In this document: one piece after another, positions 1-11,531 of the stretch | Layout: every line of letters starts with the position of its first letter | Numbering within the stretch: position 1 is the stretch's first letter | Source: Amyelois transitella | Taxonomy: Eukaryota > Arthropoda > Insecta > Lepidoptera > Pyralidae | Assembly (NCBI RefSeq): GCF_032362555.1 | Contig: NC_083506.1 | Location: 6,061,501 to 6,125,500 of the forward strand | Length of the DNA stretch: 64,000 nt | Reading direction: 5' to 3' | The notes under the pieces: model-generated | What the model was told of the DNA's origin: nothing | Database searches by the model: none | The model's input: only the letters and a program-made list of their open reading frames with translations | Translations under genes and position numbers: made by a program

Positions 1-1431
1 ACGGCACGCCATTATCTTCAAGCCATACTTTAATTTCGGCAACTTTAGTTGCGCTTGTTGGTGCCTTATTTAGTACTACTGAGTGGTAGGGCGCATTGTC
101 CATGACTATTATACTAGCCTCAGTGAGATTTGGGATTAATTTATCTTTAACCCATTTCGTAAAATTGTAATGGTTCATTTCAGAGTGATAGTCCTCATTC
201 TGATTATTTCCGCTGAAAATCAATAAGGCATTCGGAACAAATCCCTTCTCACTGCCAGCATGTACAATAATGTACCGCTTGCCTTTGCTCACATTTTCTT
301 TTATTCCACTAACATCCATTGACTGCCAGCATTTTTTTAATTTATATGAGGCATGAACATAGCTCTCATCTAAATATATAATATTTTTTCTCAGTTCCTC
401 TGGCAAATTTCTGTTATCTAAAATGATTTTAAGATATTTTTCTCTCTTGAGAGCTATGTCAGTTTTTTCTATCAGGGCTGACCTATCAGACTGGCATTTT
501 TTATATTTAAAACCCAGTGAAAGTAATACTTTTCGCAGGTGTTCCCGACTTCCATCATAATTTAAATCTGCTTTAATAACAGGTAGCAGATTACGAAGAG
601 TGGGCACCTAAAATAAAAAATACTTAAACTATAAGATTTGGTTACAATATGTTATTTCTTGGGTATGTAAGTGGCCAACACTGGTGTCAGTTTTTTTAAG
701 CTGCTGCGTATAGAAATCTGACTGACATGGCTTAACCACTGTCATCAATGATGACATCCGGCATAACAATATGTGAAAATTATTTAACTTAATTATTTAC
801 ATTCGAAAATAACTTGGTCTATGTGTAATGCTCTCACACCGTACCAAGGGGCCAATTTCAATAATTTTATGAAAATGTTTATATAATATAATAAATAAAA
901 AAAAATTACCTGTTTTTTCACCACATAGAAAAAATGAACCTTTTGTCTTATGGCTGACAAATCAAAATTGTCCAAAACCTTTTTTGGACGACCTTTTCTA
1001 TGTTTTCCTGGTGTAGAAAACACGCCCTTATTTCTAGCACCTTCTTTTTCAATATTTCGGACAGTGTTTATACTAACACCTAAAAATAAAAATAATTGTG
1101 TGAAAAAAAAATTAATGATCAATCTTACGTTGTCCTAGTATACATGTCATTGCAAATTTGCAAAACATAACCTTCAAATAGCGTTGAAGTTAAAATCTAT
1201 TTTTCACAATATCTTATGATCTTAGTACTTAAAATCATTAAAACAATGTTTTATTACTATATTCTATGACTAAATAATAATTACATATAAATAAATACCT
1301 GTCATTTCGGCTGTTCGTCTATAAACATCATCAATTGCATGAGTAATTTCTCCAGCTTCTTGTTCTGCCAAACAATGCAAGAACACTCTATGAATAACCT
1401 TTCTACCACTGCTCCGGATAGTTTTATTCAT
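1..1431 (-). CDS. IS630/Tc1/mariner-type DDE transposase-like protein, 3 exons, 3' end off the window
   Basis: Exons on the minus strand are 1299-1431 (ATG at 1431), 910-1079 and 1-607, joined in frame by GT/AG introns. They give 303 residues with no stop, continuing past the left edge. Exons 1-2 carry a helix-turn-helix-like stretch (VSINTVRNIEKEG, residues 46-58) and a basic GKHRKGRPKK patch. Exon 3 carries the catalytic core: first Asp in IIYLDESYVH (about residue 181), then a beta-rich block (KGKRYIIVHAGSEKG) and second Asp in IVMDNAPYHS (about residue 271). This spacing and these motifs fit the DDE_3 (IS630/Tc1/mariner) superfamily. The third acidic residue must lie beyond the edge. Two introns and an intact frame are compatible with either a young transposon or a host-adopted gene; terminal repeats cannot be judged here. 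It lies head-to-head with guanylate kinase, about 590 bp away. Confidence 0.8.
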
Positions 1432-2023
1432 GTTTCTACATATATTTTACAAATTATTCACTTAAAAGTTTCAATTTCACCAAAATACAAAAACCAAAAC
1501 GAATGTTCGACTTCGTATGTACTAGTTTATGACAGCAAAATAGTGTTGCCATTATTCACACTCTTTAGTACCACCTGTCACCGGTACAAACTCTTATTTG
1601 CCAAGCTGTATTAATATCCCTTACTGAATAACGAATAATGTAATCTCGGAGAGTCACACAAACAGAATCTACATAATCTATGGTGACAACACAATTTTAA
1701 CTGTCAATGTCAACGTCAAACAAGGAATCAAACAAATCAATGTATGTGCTAAAGTCAAATCAAACTTCAAATGTGTGTTATGTACCTACTTAACCTACGA
1801 GTAAAGGGAAACGAGAGAAATTAAATTGGATATATCGCGTGGATTTATATCTATTCACTAAAGCTGTATTAAAATCTCAATACTGTTAATAACATATCGT
1901 TCAACAAAATTTTTAACCACGTATTTGTTTAGATGTAAGTAAAAAGCAGGAATTGTTTTTTGCGTTGCGGCAGTATTAATTCAATTAAACCTGTTTTACT
2001 TTCTTTCTATAGTTTTTGCAAGT
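1432..2023. promoter_or_regulatory. Divergent intergenic region between the DDE gene and guanylate kinase
   Basis: This 592-bp stretch holds no supported coding exon and must contain the start sites of both divergent genes. On the plus strand a likely 5' UTR intron of guanylate kinase runs from a GTAAGT donor at 1935 to a TTTCTATAG acceptor ending at 2012, 11 bp before the ATG. No TATA box was recognised with confidence. Confidence 0.45.
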
Positions 2024-5000
2024 ATGGTGCAGAAAGGGCCCCGTCCTTTAGTTCTATGTGGACCTTCAGGTTCGGGCAAAAGTACCCTTTTAAAGCGCCT
2101 TCTCAAAGAATTTCCGGATAAATTTGGCTTTAGTGTGTCACATACTACAAGAAGTCCACGACCGGGTGAAAAAGATGGTGTTCACTATCATTTTACCACA
2201 AAAGATGACATGGTAGCCGCAATACAGAGAGGTGAATTCTTAGAAACGGCCAATTTCAGTGGAAATATGTATGGTACCAGGTGAGTTTAGTGCATAATTT
2301 TTGCAAAAAGAATTTAATTTGGCCATGTGCTCGTTGTTTAGGGGGCAATGGCAAATTGCCAAAATTCAGTTTTCAGTGTTAACGTCATTGTTTGTTAAAT
2401 GTTATTTCTGTTATGCATATCTGTATTTAATTTTGTGATTTGCCACTTAGTTATCACTAATATACTTATGTACTTCTTCAGCTTAGTTCATACACCTGTC
2501 TATGGACTAGGTCAACTAGGACCAGCATGTATCTTGGTGGGTGACCTGCATGCCCGCCCAGCCCAGGGCTGTTGATGTAAACTTATTTTTACCAACAATA
2601 AAATATGGCAGCATGATTTTCACTTTTTTGTTACTCTGCAACCCATCATACAACACTAGCTGAGCCTCAGGGCTTCCAGACTCTCGTGGTAATTTTAAGG
2701 ATTAAGATTAATTGTTGTTATTCCAGGTTATATTCTACCTGGTACCCAATTTCATCATCATGAAGGTGTAACAAATGTCATCATCATCACACATCTTTAC
2801 AAACTTAACTTAACATTAATTTTACAAGAATTAGGATTCTTTAATATGTTTATCTTTTATATGTATAAAATTGTCATTTTACAATGTTTGTTCCTGTACT
2901 CCTCTGAAACAGCTTGACTGATTCTCATGAATAAAATTTTCTGAGCATATTGAGTAGGGCTGAGAATCGGCCAAAATCTTTTTTTATACCCCTTAGTGAC
3001 TACAACCATTTGTCCACCCTTAACATTTTTTTTAACTAGTAATTACTTAAAAATTATTTATATGGCAAAACAATGTTTGCCGGGACAGCTTGTTTATTAT
3101 AAAATTGAAATAAGTAGCATGTTGAGACTTAACTTTTTCTAAATATTTGTAACAAGTATGTTTTTCTGATGGTATGAATTTTTATCACAATACCTACCCT
3201 GACAGACAATAAGAAACAGTGAAACCATCTCGGGTTTCACCCAGGTGTGAGGAAAAGATTGCCCGATATATTGAGCTGGGTGAGGAAAGAGAGGCAAGTT
3301 GCTTGCAGATAATATAATATTCTTTCTGTCACATACATCAAAATAAAACTTGATTGTATAAATAGTATAGTTATTGTCAACATCTATATCCCTTAAGGGC
3401 TAGACAGAGCCAATTTCAAATGAAAAATTTAATGGAAAAGTATGCTTTGGTGAAATTTTATTGAAGCTTCATTTCTATTCAAGTTTGTTTATATGATTTA
3501 ACTTATTCATAAAAAAGTTGTCACTTATATGCATAATTAAGGTTCAAAGTCGGGTGAGTATTCATATTGACGAAAAGTTTGATGATGGCCATTTACGCCG
3601 CTCCATTCTGAAGAGGTTAATTTATACAGTATAAATTTCTATTTTTACTTAGGTATATCTTTAAGTAGAGAGACATCAGTACGTTTCTATTTTATTATAT
3701 GTATGGATTGAGATTGTCAGTGAATTTTGTTAGCGAAAAAAGTCGCAAGCAACAGCTGATAATCTAATAAATTTTAAATATGGCTGTAGCTTATATTTAA
3801 ATTAAATATATTTGCGTTTGAAGTGATTCTTGTACTTGAAGCCGCAACTTACACCTTTCTGTCACCTCCAAGTTTTCTTTTATTGCAAAGAAGAAAACAG
3901 TTTTAAAATGTTCTAGCTGTTCCCGCGACTTCGTCCCCGTGGAATAGTTAATTTGAGCATCATTGAAGACCCCAAGGATGAATAATTTTCCCCGATTTTT
4001 TTTTACATTCTCCATTATTTCTTCGCTCCTTATAGTTGCAGCGTGATGTTATATAGCGTAAAGTCTTCCTTGATAAATGGTCTATTCAACACAAAAATAT
4101 TTTTCAATTCGAACCAGTAGTTCGTGAGATAAACGCGTTCAAACAAACCAACAAACAAACATTTCAACTTTTAATATTAGTATAGATTTAACTTCATTGC
4201 ACAAAATACAAATGTATATTTAAGCAGCGGGAGCAATGATTTGGCTCGACCGCCACCAAAGGGAAGATCTTCCGCCAGGCTAGGTGTTATGCCTGGGGAA
4301 CTACGGCTCCGACGATGTTAAGTCGGAGGTTGTATTTATGCTCCAATCCATTAAATCTTAGTTTGCGCGATTAAGATTCTCGCTGCTATTGGTTGAGCGT
4401 GTCAGTTTTTTCGTGATGATTGATAGTTGTTGTGTGATTAACTGTTGTGACGTGTGGCGTAGAGATGTCGCCTCAGTTTTTTCATTACAAACTTAAACAA
4501 ATCTTTTATAATTAGTGTTGACTAGAGCATCAAATAATGAAGTCTTATTAAAATTTATAGACGAAAACTTTATCAAAGCAAGAAGTTTAAATTTATATGG
4601 TCATATGTTATAATCATCTTTTAATCTATTTAATTTTTATGAATTACAGCAAACATGCAGTTGATGAGGTTCGTCGAACTGGCAAGATCTGTATCCTGGA
4701 TATCGAGATTGAAGGCGTAAAGCAGGTGAAGACCACTGATTTGGATCCCTTGCTCGTCTTTGTGATGCCCCCATCCATTGAAGAGCTCGAGAGACGCCTG
4801 CGGGCCCGTAACACTGAACATGAAGAAGCCCTGAAAAAACGCCTGGAGACTGCTAAACGCGAAATAGAGTATGGTAAGTATTATATTTCTTCTAAATCAA
4901 CCATTGATAAACCAATTTTAGTAATGATAACTCAAACATAGCCCTAAAAATTAAAATTTCTTACAAATATGCTAGTCCCTGCAGATAAGTAGTCAGTAGT

Positions 5001-6204
5001 TACCTACCTGATGTAAGGTTATTGTTTTGTGTATATACCAAATGATTTCGCATGGAATTTGGTGATCTTAAATAAAATAATTTTATTATGAATTCTGGAT
5101 TGTGCTTCCTTTGCAGATACAATACAATACAAATTATCTTTATTGCCCTAAAAAAATACATATGTTGTAGAAACATACATGAAGAATATGTTGAGCAAAG
5201 GCGGACTTATCGCTAAGCAATCTCTTCCAGCCAACCTTTGGGTAGTGAAAGGTAAAAACATGAAACCGGGTGGGCTAGCTAACAGATGTTAATGTCATAT
5301 ATAACTTACTATACAATTTCTGCAATTTTGTATTTTATAACTATCATTACAAACAACCCACACTATAATTTTCTTTATAAACATACACATCTTTATCTGA
5401 AATATGCAAGGTATAATATTTTTGCAATACGAAAACTTTATTTTTGAATTGCTGCTTTGCGGTACGGAACCCTTCGCTCGTGAGTCCGGATTTTTCATCA
5501 ACAAACGACTTTATGGCCTTACACATATTATATAGGTAATATGTATGCTTTTGGACAAGCTTCAATAAAAAAATATTACCCTTTTTTCAGGAAAAGAGCC
5601 AGAGAACTTCCACATCATTATACTGAATGATAATCTCGACAAGGCGTACACAGAACTTCGCGAATTTATTGCACAGAATGTGGAAGATAAGGAAGAAGGT
5701 ATGTGACTTACATTCTTTATATATTCCCGAAATAAAAAGGGGTCATACAGATTCAATTTTGCCTGCTGTTAATTAAAGAGACTAATAAGTATCTGTGCTT
5801 GGAAGTTAAAATTTTTGGGGTTGAGTTTGAGTTTTTGATTTGAGTGATAATTACATGCCTACAATATCATATCTTTATCCTTACGGGGTAGAAATAAATA
5901 ATGGTTTCAAAGAGATCGAGTCTCTTTGAAGTTATAGCCACGATCAATGATCATGATGGAATTGAAAAAAGATAGTGGCAGATTGCTAGCCCAGTGGCCT
6001 GAAAGAAGCATCCCAAGTTTTGTCTTTTCACTACCAGCCTAACTTTAGAAGAGTGAAATAAGCCTGTTGTTAAAATAAATTTTTAACATTATTCATGGAA
6101 TCCACAAATATCTTTGCACTAGTTTTGTTGTTGAGTTGTGTGAAATATTAACAAAACTATCATATATTTTGTTGACAGGAACAGAATCCAATGACTCAAA
6201 ATAA
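2024..6204 (+). CDS. Guanylate kinase, 4 coding exons, complete
   Basis: Coding exons are 2024-2280, 4650-4873, 5591-5698 and 6179-6204; all junctions are GT/AG and keep frame, giving 204 residues (cytosolic guanylate kinases are about 198-200). The enzyme phosphorylates GMP to GDP with ATP, in nucleotide salvage and GTP supply. Visible hallmarks are the P-loop GPSGSGKST (residues 13-21), the GMP-binding block [17 protein letters not shown] (39-55), the exon 1-2 junction [11 protein letters not shown], the [13 protein letters not shown] strand and the arginine-rich lid [18 protein letters not shown]. The last exon codes only for the tail GTESNDSK before TAA. There is no mitochondrial leader or extra SH3/PDZ domain, so this is the housekeeping enzyme and not a MAGUK. 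The first coding intron (about 2.4 kb) holds several decayed interspersed repeats. Confidence 0.93.
2880..3095 (+). repeat. Lepidopteran interspersed repeat, unclassified
   Basis: This lies in guanylate kinase intron 1. It contains the blocks ACAGCTTGACTGATTCTCATG and GGGCTGAGAATCGGCCAA and ends near TTTGCCGGGACAGCTTG, a pattern I recognise as a common dispersed repeat of moths, possibly Helitron-related. Boundaries are approximate. Confidence 0.4.
3380..3418 (-). repeat. SINE tail fragment
   Basis: A short match (ATCTATATCCCTTAAGGG then CTAGACAGAGCCAA) to the 3' end of the SINE family seen intact at 26480-26735. It is in inverse orientation, inside guanylate kinase intron 1. Confidence 0.5.
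3900..4190 (+). repeat. Dispersed lepidopteran repeat with a TATTAGTATAGAT tail
   Basis: Blocks CTAGCTGTTCCCGCGACTTCG, TTCGAACCAGTAGTTCGTGAG and the 3' tail TTAATATTAGTATAGAT mark a very common moth repeat. Related blocks occur at about 17490-17630 and 45040-45190. Class is uncertain (Helitron or LINE 3' end). Confidence 0.4.
4222..4440 (+). repeat. Interspersed repeat A, copy 1 (nested palindromes)
   Basis: Shares a long stretch with an inverted copy at 37650-37868. Both contain the palindrome GGAAGATCTTCC followed by a CCAGGC...GCCTGG stem, then GGGGAAC and a GTCGGAGGTTGTAT block. No coding potential was seen. Confidence 0.55.
5114..5290 (+). repeat. Dispersed repeat beginning ACAATACAATACAAATTATC
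   Basis: An A-rich start, a TCTTTATTGCCC block and a GGCGGACTTATCGCTAAGCA block are typical of a dispersed moth repeat. It sits in guanylate kinase intron 2. Confidence 0.4.
5866..6024 (-). repeat. Degenerate SINE copy
   Basis: Recognisable pieces of the SINE consensus in inverse orientation (ATATCTTTATCCTTACGGGG, GGCAGATTGCTAGCCCA, AGCATCCCAAGTTTTGTC), strongly diverged. It lies in guanylate kinase intron 3. Confidence 0.45.
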
Positions 6205-9114
6205 ATGCACGGAGTGAAGCATGCATGCCACCTTTTGGCTAATTGAAGGACATGGAATGTACCTAACTAAAACAAAATTAAGTTGGCATTTTATGGCTTA
6301 TTTGAATAGATAAGTTTAATTGAAGTAACATTACATTGAAAGTATGATGTTGTGAAAGCTTGTAGTAAAAAAATCTGACGATTTTTTAACCACAAGCTTT
6401 AACACACACACACACTTTGTTACTTAGATGGAAATTTTGTGTTATCCACCTAAGTTGTCGGTGTAATCGACTATACAGGGTATTGCAAGGCCATTGCCTA
6501 CCATAAATTAAATTGCTAAAATACAACGAGGAAGAGAAGTAATATTATTTAATTGGAGAGAAACGGAAGGAATATGTATTTAATACACACCGGATCATTT
6601 CACTGATCACGCTCTTAATCCAGCATCTAGAAAGCACATTCCATTATTTGTTTGCCTAGCTAAAAATGCCAATTTAAAATTTTTAATGTTCCTTGATATT
6701 ATTGTCGTAAAATCGGTGTTTGTTGTAGAGGTAATTAAGAAGTCAATAATTGCCCCAAATCATAAGCAAAATAACAATGGTTTGATATTCTGAAATCTAC
6801 CTCCTATTATATACATACATATATTATATAGTGAATGCATTATTCAGGTTTCGATCATTGAATGGTCAACGAATAATAAAATATAGCTGAAGCTTATAAA
6901 CATTTTGTATATTTTTGGTTACATTATTACTAATGTAACCAAAAATATACAAAATGTTGTGTGTCAAATATAAAAAAACAAAAATCAATTTGATTTTTTA
7001 TTTATTATGTACAATGTTACCATTTTCTCAAATAGATAAGATTGTGTTTTGTTGTATAAACTATAACGTTAATAATATGTTATTTGAAACATAATTTTAT
7101 TTAATTAAGTTGAACATTCCACAAGTATAGAACTATTTACTTGACATTTAGTTCACAGTGTTAACAGTGCCAAATGTTCAAATTGTCAACTATGCACTCT
7201 CAGGGTTATAATAATAATAAACATTTGACTGGTGGTTATTAATGGTAACAAATAGAAGCGGTACAGGTTTTGTTGTTTTTTTTTTTAGATTTCGTACGTT
7301 GTATCGCATAAAGAGCGAAAATAAATTTCGTGAAACAGGTAACTTGCAACAGGTGATCCCATACAACTCCGAAATATTTAATTTTATTTTATAAAATAAG
7401 CCTGTGTAACAATTTGTGTGGAATTGCATATTTTTGCTGTAGTTTACATATTTGTTCCTGAAACCAGCTTTAATACGCAATGTTTTAATAAAATAACTTT
7501 GTTTAGTGCTGAAAATAACTGCTTTCTATTGTTTTTATAAATCAAAAGATTTGCATTTAACAATTATTATAATTATTAAAAAATTAATATTGAATTAAAG
7601 TAGTTAGTACCCTACTTTAATTTTTACCGAAGTATGCTATACTTTCATAAGTTGTGCTTATCTGAATATAGAAATACCTACTAGATTTCAATAGATTTTA
7701 CATGGTCATATAGTGAAACTTATCAGTTTGACTGTGCTGTAATATAGAACACACATAGAAAAGTATACCATCTTTGCATCCTAGGTTGAACACTTTTCTA
7801 TTTTATCCATTATTTTACCTTATAACGTACATCATGTATGTGTTAACGCTAGTCTGTAAGGTCCCTGTTAGAAATCTCGTGTATATATTTTGTTCTCAAT
7901 GTTGTTCCAATGTCTATATATATGATTGACAAATCTTTATATGTATCGTACTAAATTTAGTGTTTTAGAATTTTAGCATAAAGTAGGAAGTATTTTGAAA
8001 GTAGATGAATAATCACAAATTGAAGCAAAAGAATATGGGTTAATGAAGAAATAAAGTTTAGTGAAAATTATCATTTTACTGTTTTGTTTTTCTAGCTCTG
8101 CGTGGACTGTAAATCAGCTGCAAGGCAACCAGAGTCGCAGATTACGCCTAATTAGCTGTAAGAGTAACTGCTGTCTATATATTTTATGCAGGGCTTATAA
8201 TTTGTATTCATTAACAAAATTGTTTATTTATTTCGACTTTATAAAATCATTCCAATTTTTTTTTTGCAATGCTGCAGCAAGTATTTTTAATTTTATATTA
8301 ATTTACATGACAGTAATATACCTAGTAGTATGTGCTAGGATGGATATGCTTCCTCAAGTAAAATGTTATCTTCTTTCAATGTTATATGGCTTTCGGCTGT
8401 TTTGGCAATAAGTTATTATAAGGTTTAGATTGAAACTATTTTGGTGTTTTTGTTACTATAAATGAATAAAATCATACCAATACTATTCCTACAACCCTTT
8501 ATTGTACTCGAAAATAATATCGTACTTACGTAATAGTGAGAAAAAAATATTTTTATATGTATCATTGGGCAGAGCAATTATTTGGCAAGAGCAAAGAGCT
8601 CGATATTTTTGTAATTATTTTTATTTTATGTAACTGGAGGAAATCTTTGGTACCATAGCAATTTTGAAAGCGGGATAACATCTACTTCAGTCGCACTGCA
8701 CCACAAGTGGTGTTACCGAATTTTTTATGTACTAAATGTTGCGGATATAGTCTATATCATGAGTTTATTAATAAAGTATTATTAATATTATAAAATTAAT
8801 TTTATTCTTATAAGTACAATAATATTAAAATAGCATAGAATTATATACTTGATTTTCAAAAAATTTACAAGAAAAGGGGAATAATTCCGTCATTAATTGC
8901 GAGGGCATTTTGCGATTGCACTTTTTTAAAATTCGAAGGTGAACTTAGGAAAAACAAAAACATTAGTACAACAGAAACGGGTAAAAAATAGAGGCGAGTT
9001 TGTGCTAACGAGCCCTGAAATACAATTAGAAGTAGTATAGATACGTAGCTGTTGCACGTTTATTTTTTTTTGTACCAGTGGTTTACTTAAGTATGTATTC
9101 TGCAATTAAAAATA
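6205..9114. other. Guanylate kinase 3' UTR and intergenic DNA, no gene seen
   Basis: A 2.9-kb AT-rich stretch after the guanylate kinase stop. It contains AATAAA-like signals, a perfect 26-bp-arm hairpin (6901-6956) and one open frame at 8061-8411 that I reject as coding. The short (CA)n run near 6407-6416 is low-complexity. Confidence 0.6.
6901..6956. repeat. Perfect inverted repeat, 26-bp arms, 4-nt loop
   Basis: Arm 6901-6926 is the exact reverse complement of arm 6931-6956, with loop TTAC. The arms are AT-rich (they contain TTTTTGGTTACATTA). It lies about 700 bp downstream of the guanylate kinase stop and could be in its 3' UTR. It may be a tiny foldback element or an RNA hairpin. Confidence 0.9.
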
Positions 9115-11007
9115 TGGGATGACAAAATATAGGATGCTCAAGCGGGATTTCGAAAGGGAATGGGATGTACTTGATCAGGTATTTTCATTGCGATGCATAG
9201 CGAAAAGCTTTTGGCCAAGACTCAAAAAGCCTATTATATTGCACATTCGTAGATCTGGAAAAGGCCTATGACAGAGTTGAGAGGAATGAATTGTGGTTAG
9301 CACTTTTTATGCATCGGGTGAGCAGTCTCTTAGTACATACATACATACATACATAAAATCACGCCTCTTTCCCGGAGGGGTAGGCAGAGACTACCTCTTT
9401 CCACTTGCCACGATCTCTGCATACTTCTTTCGCTTCGTCCACATTCATAACTCTCTTCATACAAGCTCGGCGGTTTCGGGTACTTTTGACCTGACCCTTT
9501 ACCAGGACGTCCTTAATTTGATCAAGATACGTTCGTCTAGGTCTTCCCACTCCGACCTTTCCCTCCACACTCTCCTTGTATATCTGCTTAGTCAACCTGC
9601 TTTCATTCATCCTCTCCACATGACCGAACCATCTTAACATACCCTTTTCTATTCCTGTAACTACATCTTCTTTCACATCACAACATTCCCTTATCACGCT
9701 GTTCCTTATCCTGTCACTCAATTTCACACCCATCATACTCCTTAACGCTCTCATTTCCACTGCATTTATTCTGCTTTCATGCTTCTTTTGCCATACCCAA
9801 CTTTCACTCCCATACATTAATGTCGGGACCAACACGCCCCTGTGCACAGCCAGTCGAGCCTTTTTGGATAGTTTCTGACTGCTCATAAAGGCATGCAAAG
9901 CTCCATTCACCATGTTCCCCGCGTTCACTCTCCTTTCAATATCACTATCATACTTGCCATCTGATGTAAACTTTGATCCTAGATATACAAACTCTTTCAC
10001 TTGCTCCACTTTTTCTCCTCCAATCAAAATATTACATGCTGTCATTTCTTTCTCCATTTCAAAAACCAGTGTTTTAGTTTTACTTACGTTCACTTTCATT
10101 CCTTTCTCTTTTAAAGCTTCATGCATACAGTTTACCATCTCCTGTAACTCCTCCGCTGATGACGCCAGTATAACCTGATCGTCGGCATAGAGCAGACATT
10201 TGACGAGTAACTCATTCATCCTTAATCCACTTTTAGACTCTTTCAAATCTGTCAAACAGCTCTTAGTACGAGCACTGAAATCCTTATATGAGGATTCGAG
10301 TGCTTGTGTCAGGATAAACGGAGCGCATACTGAGTGGTTTAAGATTGAGAAAGGCGTTAGGCAAGGATGTGTTGCGTCACCGTGGCTGTTCAACCTATTT
10401 ATGGATAGTTGTTTGACAGATTTGAAAGAGTCTGAAAGTGGATAAAGGATGAATGAGTTACTCGTCAAATGTCTGCTCTATGCCGACGATCAGGTAATAC
10501 TGGCGTCATCAGCGGATGAGTTACAGGAGATGGTAAACTGTATGCATGAAGCTTACTAAACTAAACTAAAGCTAAACGTTAGTAAAACTAAAAAAACTGG
10601 TTTTTGAAATGGAGAAAGAAATGACAGCATGTAATATTTTGATTGGAGGAGAAAAAGTTGAGCAAGTGAAAGTGTTTGTATGTCTAGGATCAAAGTTTAC
10701 ATCAGATGGCAAGTGTGATAGTGATATTGAAAGGAGAGTGAACGCGGGGAACATGGTGAATGGAGCTTTGCATGCCTTTATGAGCAGTCAGAAACTATCC
10801 AAAAAGGCTCGACTGGCTGTGCATAGGGGCGTGTTGGTCCCGAAATAGTCAGGTCAAGAGTACCCGAAACCGCCGAGCTTGCATGAAGAGAGTTATGAAT
10901 GTGGATGAAGCGAAGGAAGTATGCAGAGATCGTGGCAAGTGGAAAGAGGTAGTATCTGCCTACCCCTCCGGGAAAGAGGCGTGATTTTATGTATGTAATT
11001 AAAAATA
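9104..11007 (+). mobile_element. RTE-like LINE copy (older, plus strand), 5'-truncated, interrupted by a nested copy
   Basis: The element body is 9115-9336 plus 10270-10996, flanked by an 11-bp target-site duplication AATTAAAAATA (9104-9114 and 10997-11007). It is a non-LTR reverse transcriptase: the pieces FRKGMGCT, DLEKAYDRVERNELW, KGVRQGC, YADDQVILASSA and EKVEQVKVFVCLGSKF can be read, separated by frameshifts and stops. Compared with the nested copy it also lacks about 340 bp in the 3' part of the coding region (near 10845). The 3' end is GGAAAGAGGCGTGATTTTATGTATGT. When the nested insert is ignored, the frame on each side (VSSLLVRALKSLYED) is continuous. The element is dead, and older than its insert. 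Confidence 0.88.
9327..10269 (-). mobile_element. Nested younger RTE-like LINE copy (minus strand), 5'-truncated, open frame
   Basis: The insert is 9337-10259, bounded by an exact 10-bp target-site duplication CTCTTAGTAC (9327-9336 and 10260-10269). Reading on the minus strand, the frame is open from the truncation point at 10258 to the stop at 9359, 299 codons. It covers the reverse transcriptase from the YADDQVILAS catalytic motif through the thumb (GGEKVEQVKEFVYLGSKFTS, LVPTLMYGSESW) to the C-terminal LRWFGHVERMNESRLTKQ and GRPRRTYLDQI blocks typical of RTE-like and related LINEs, ending PSGKEA. The 3' tail is an (ATGT)n run. The lack of coding breaks suggests a recent insertion. It lacks the endonuclease and N-terminal reverse transcriptase, so it is not autonomous. 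Confidence 0.9.
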
Positions 11008-11037
11008 ATGTTTGTAACCAAGTACAAACATTATTTT
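11002..11037. repeat. Perfect inverted repeat, 15-bp arms
   Basis: Arm 11002-11016 (AAAATAATGTTTGTA) is the exact reverse complement of 11023-11037, with a 6-nt loop. It overlaps the right target-site duplication of the LINE, so part of the LINE target lay inside or beside a hairpin. Confidence 0.8.
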
Positions 11038-11531
11038 AAATCGCAGAATACTTCATCTGGTGCACTTCAAAATCATTGCGTAGGGTTCACCTGACCAGTA
11101 AATCTCTAGAAATTATCTCGTTTTCCTCGTGGATCAACTGCAGTAAGTATTGGGTAACTAGTAGGTACATTATACAATGATGTTAGTTTGGTTAGCATCA
11201 AATTAATGTATTTACTCTTGACCTAACTATATAAATAAGAACATCAAAAAAGACACAAAAATGTAGATTTAATTAGAATGAAATATTGAAATCAAACGAA
11301 ATAATAAATGTTTCTGCTTTATTTTCAAGCTAAAAATAAGTAGTACAAAGAAATGCACCATTTATCAATCATAATTAATGATATCAGTAATAACAGTCTT
11401 AAGAGTTCAAACTGGCATGTGCAATGCAAACATAGAAAATGAAATCCCATAATTAACGGACTTACGAATAATTCGATTTTAATAACATAAAATGTGTAGA
11501 AGTGTAATTCTAGATAGTTAATTCTGATATT
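11038..11531. other. Non-coding, 3' flank of the CDCA3-like gene
   Basis: About 500 bp without coding signal. It should hold the 3' UTR of the minus-strand gene that ends at 11532. A minus-strand AATAAAGC (near 11320) is a possible polyadenylation signal. Confidence 0.4.

Noticed and set aside
1339-1614. Plus-strand 91-residue frame
   Set aside because: Overlaps exon 1 of the minus-strand DDE gene and continues into AT-rich flank; antisense shadow.
7190-7480. Minus-strand 96-residue frame near the guanylate kinase 3' region
   Set aside because: Low-complexity AT-rich composition (Asn, Tyr, Lys) and no support from splice signals or similarity.
8061-8411. Plus-strand open frame starting with a signal-like KIIILLFCFSSS
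   Set aside because: It lies in AT-rich DNA 3' of guanylate kinase, has AT-driven Phe/Leu/Ile composition, no domain, and runs through a TTTTTCTAG tract; no splice or paralogue support.
10260-10468. N-terminal 70 residues of the 369-residue minus-strand frame over the LINE
   Set aside because: This part reads the antisense of the outer plus-strand LINE across the insertion junction; the true inner coding segment begins at 10258.
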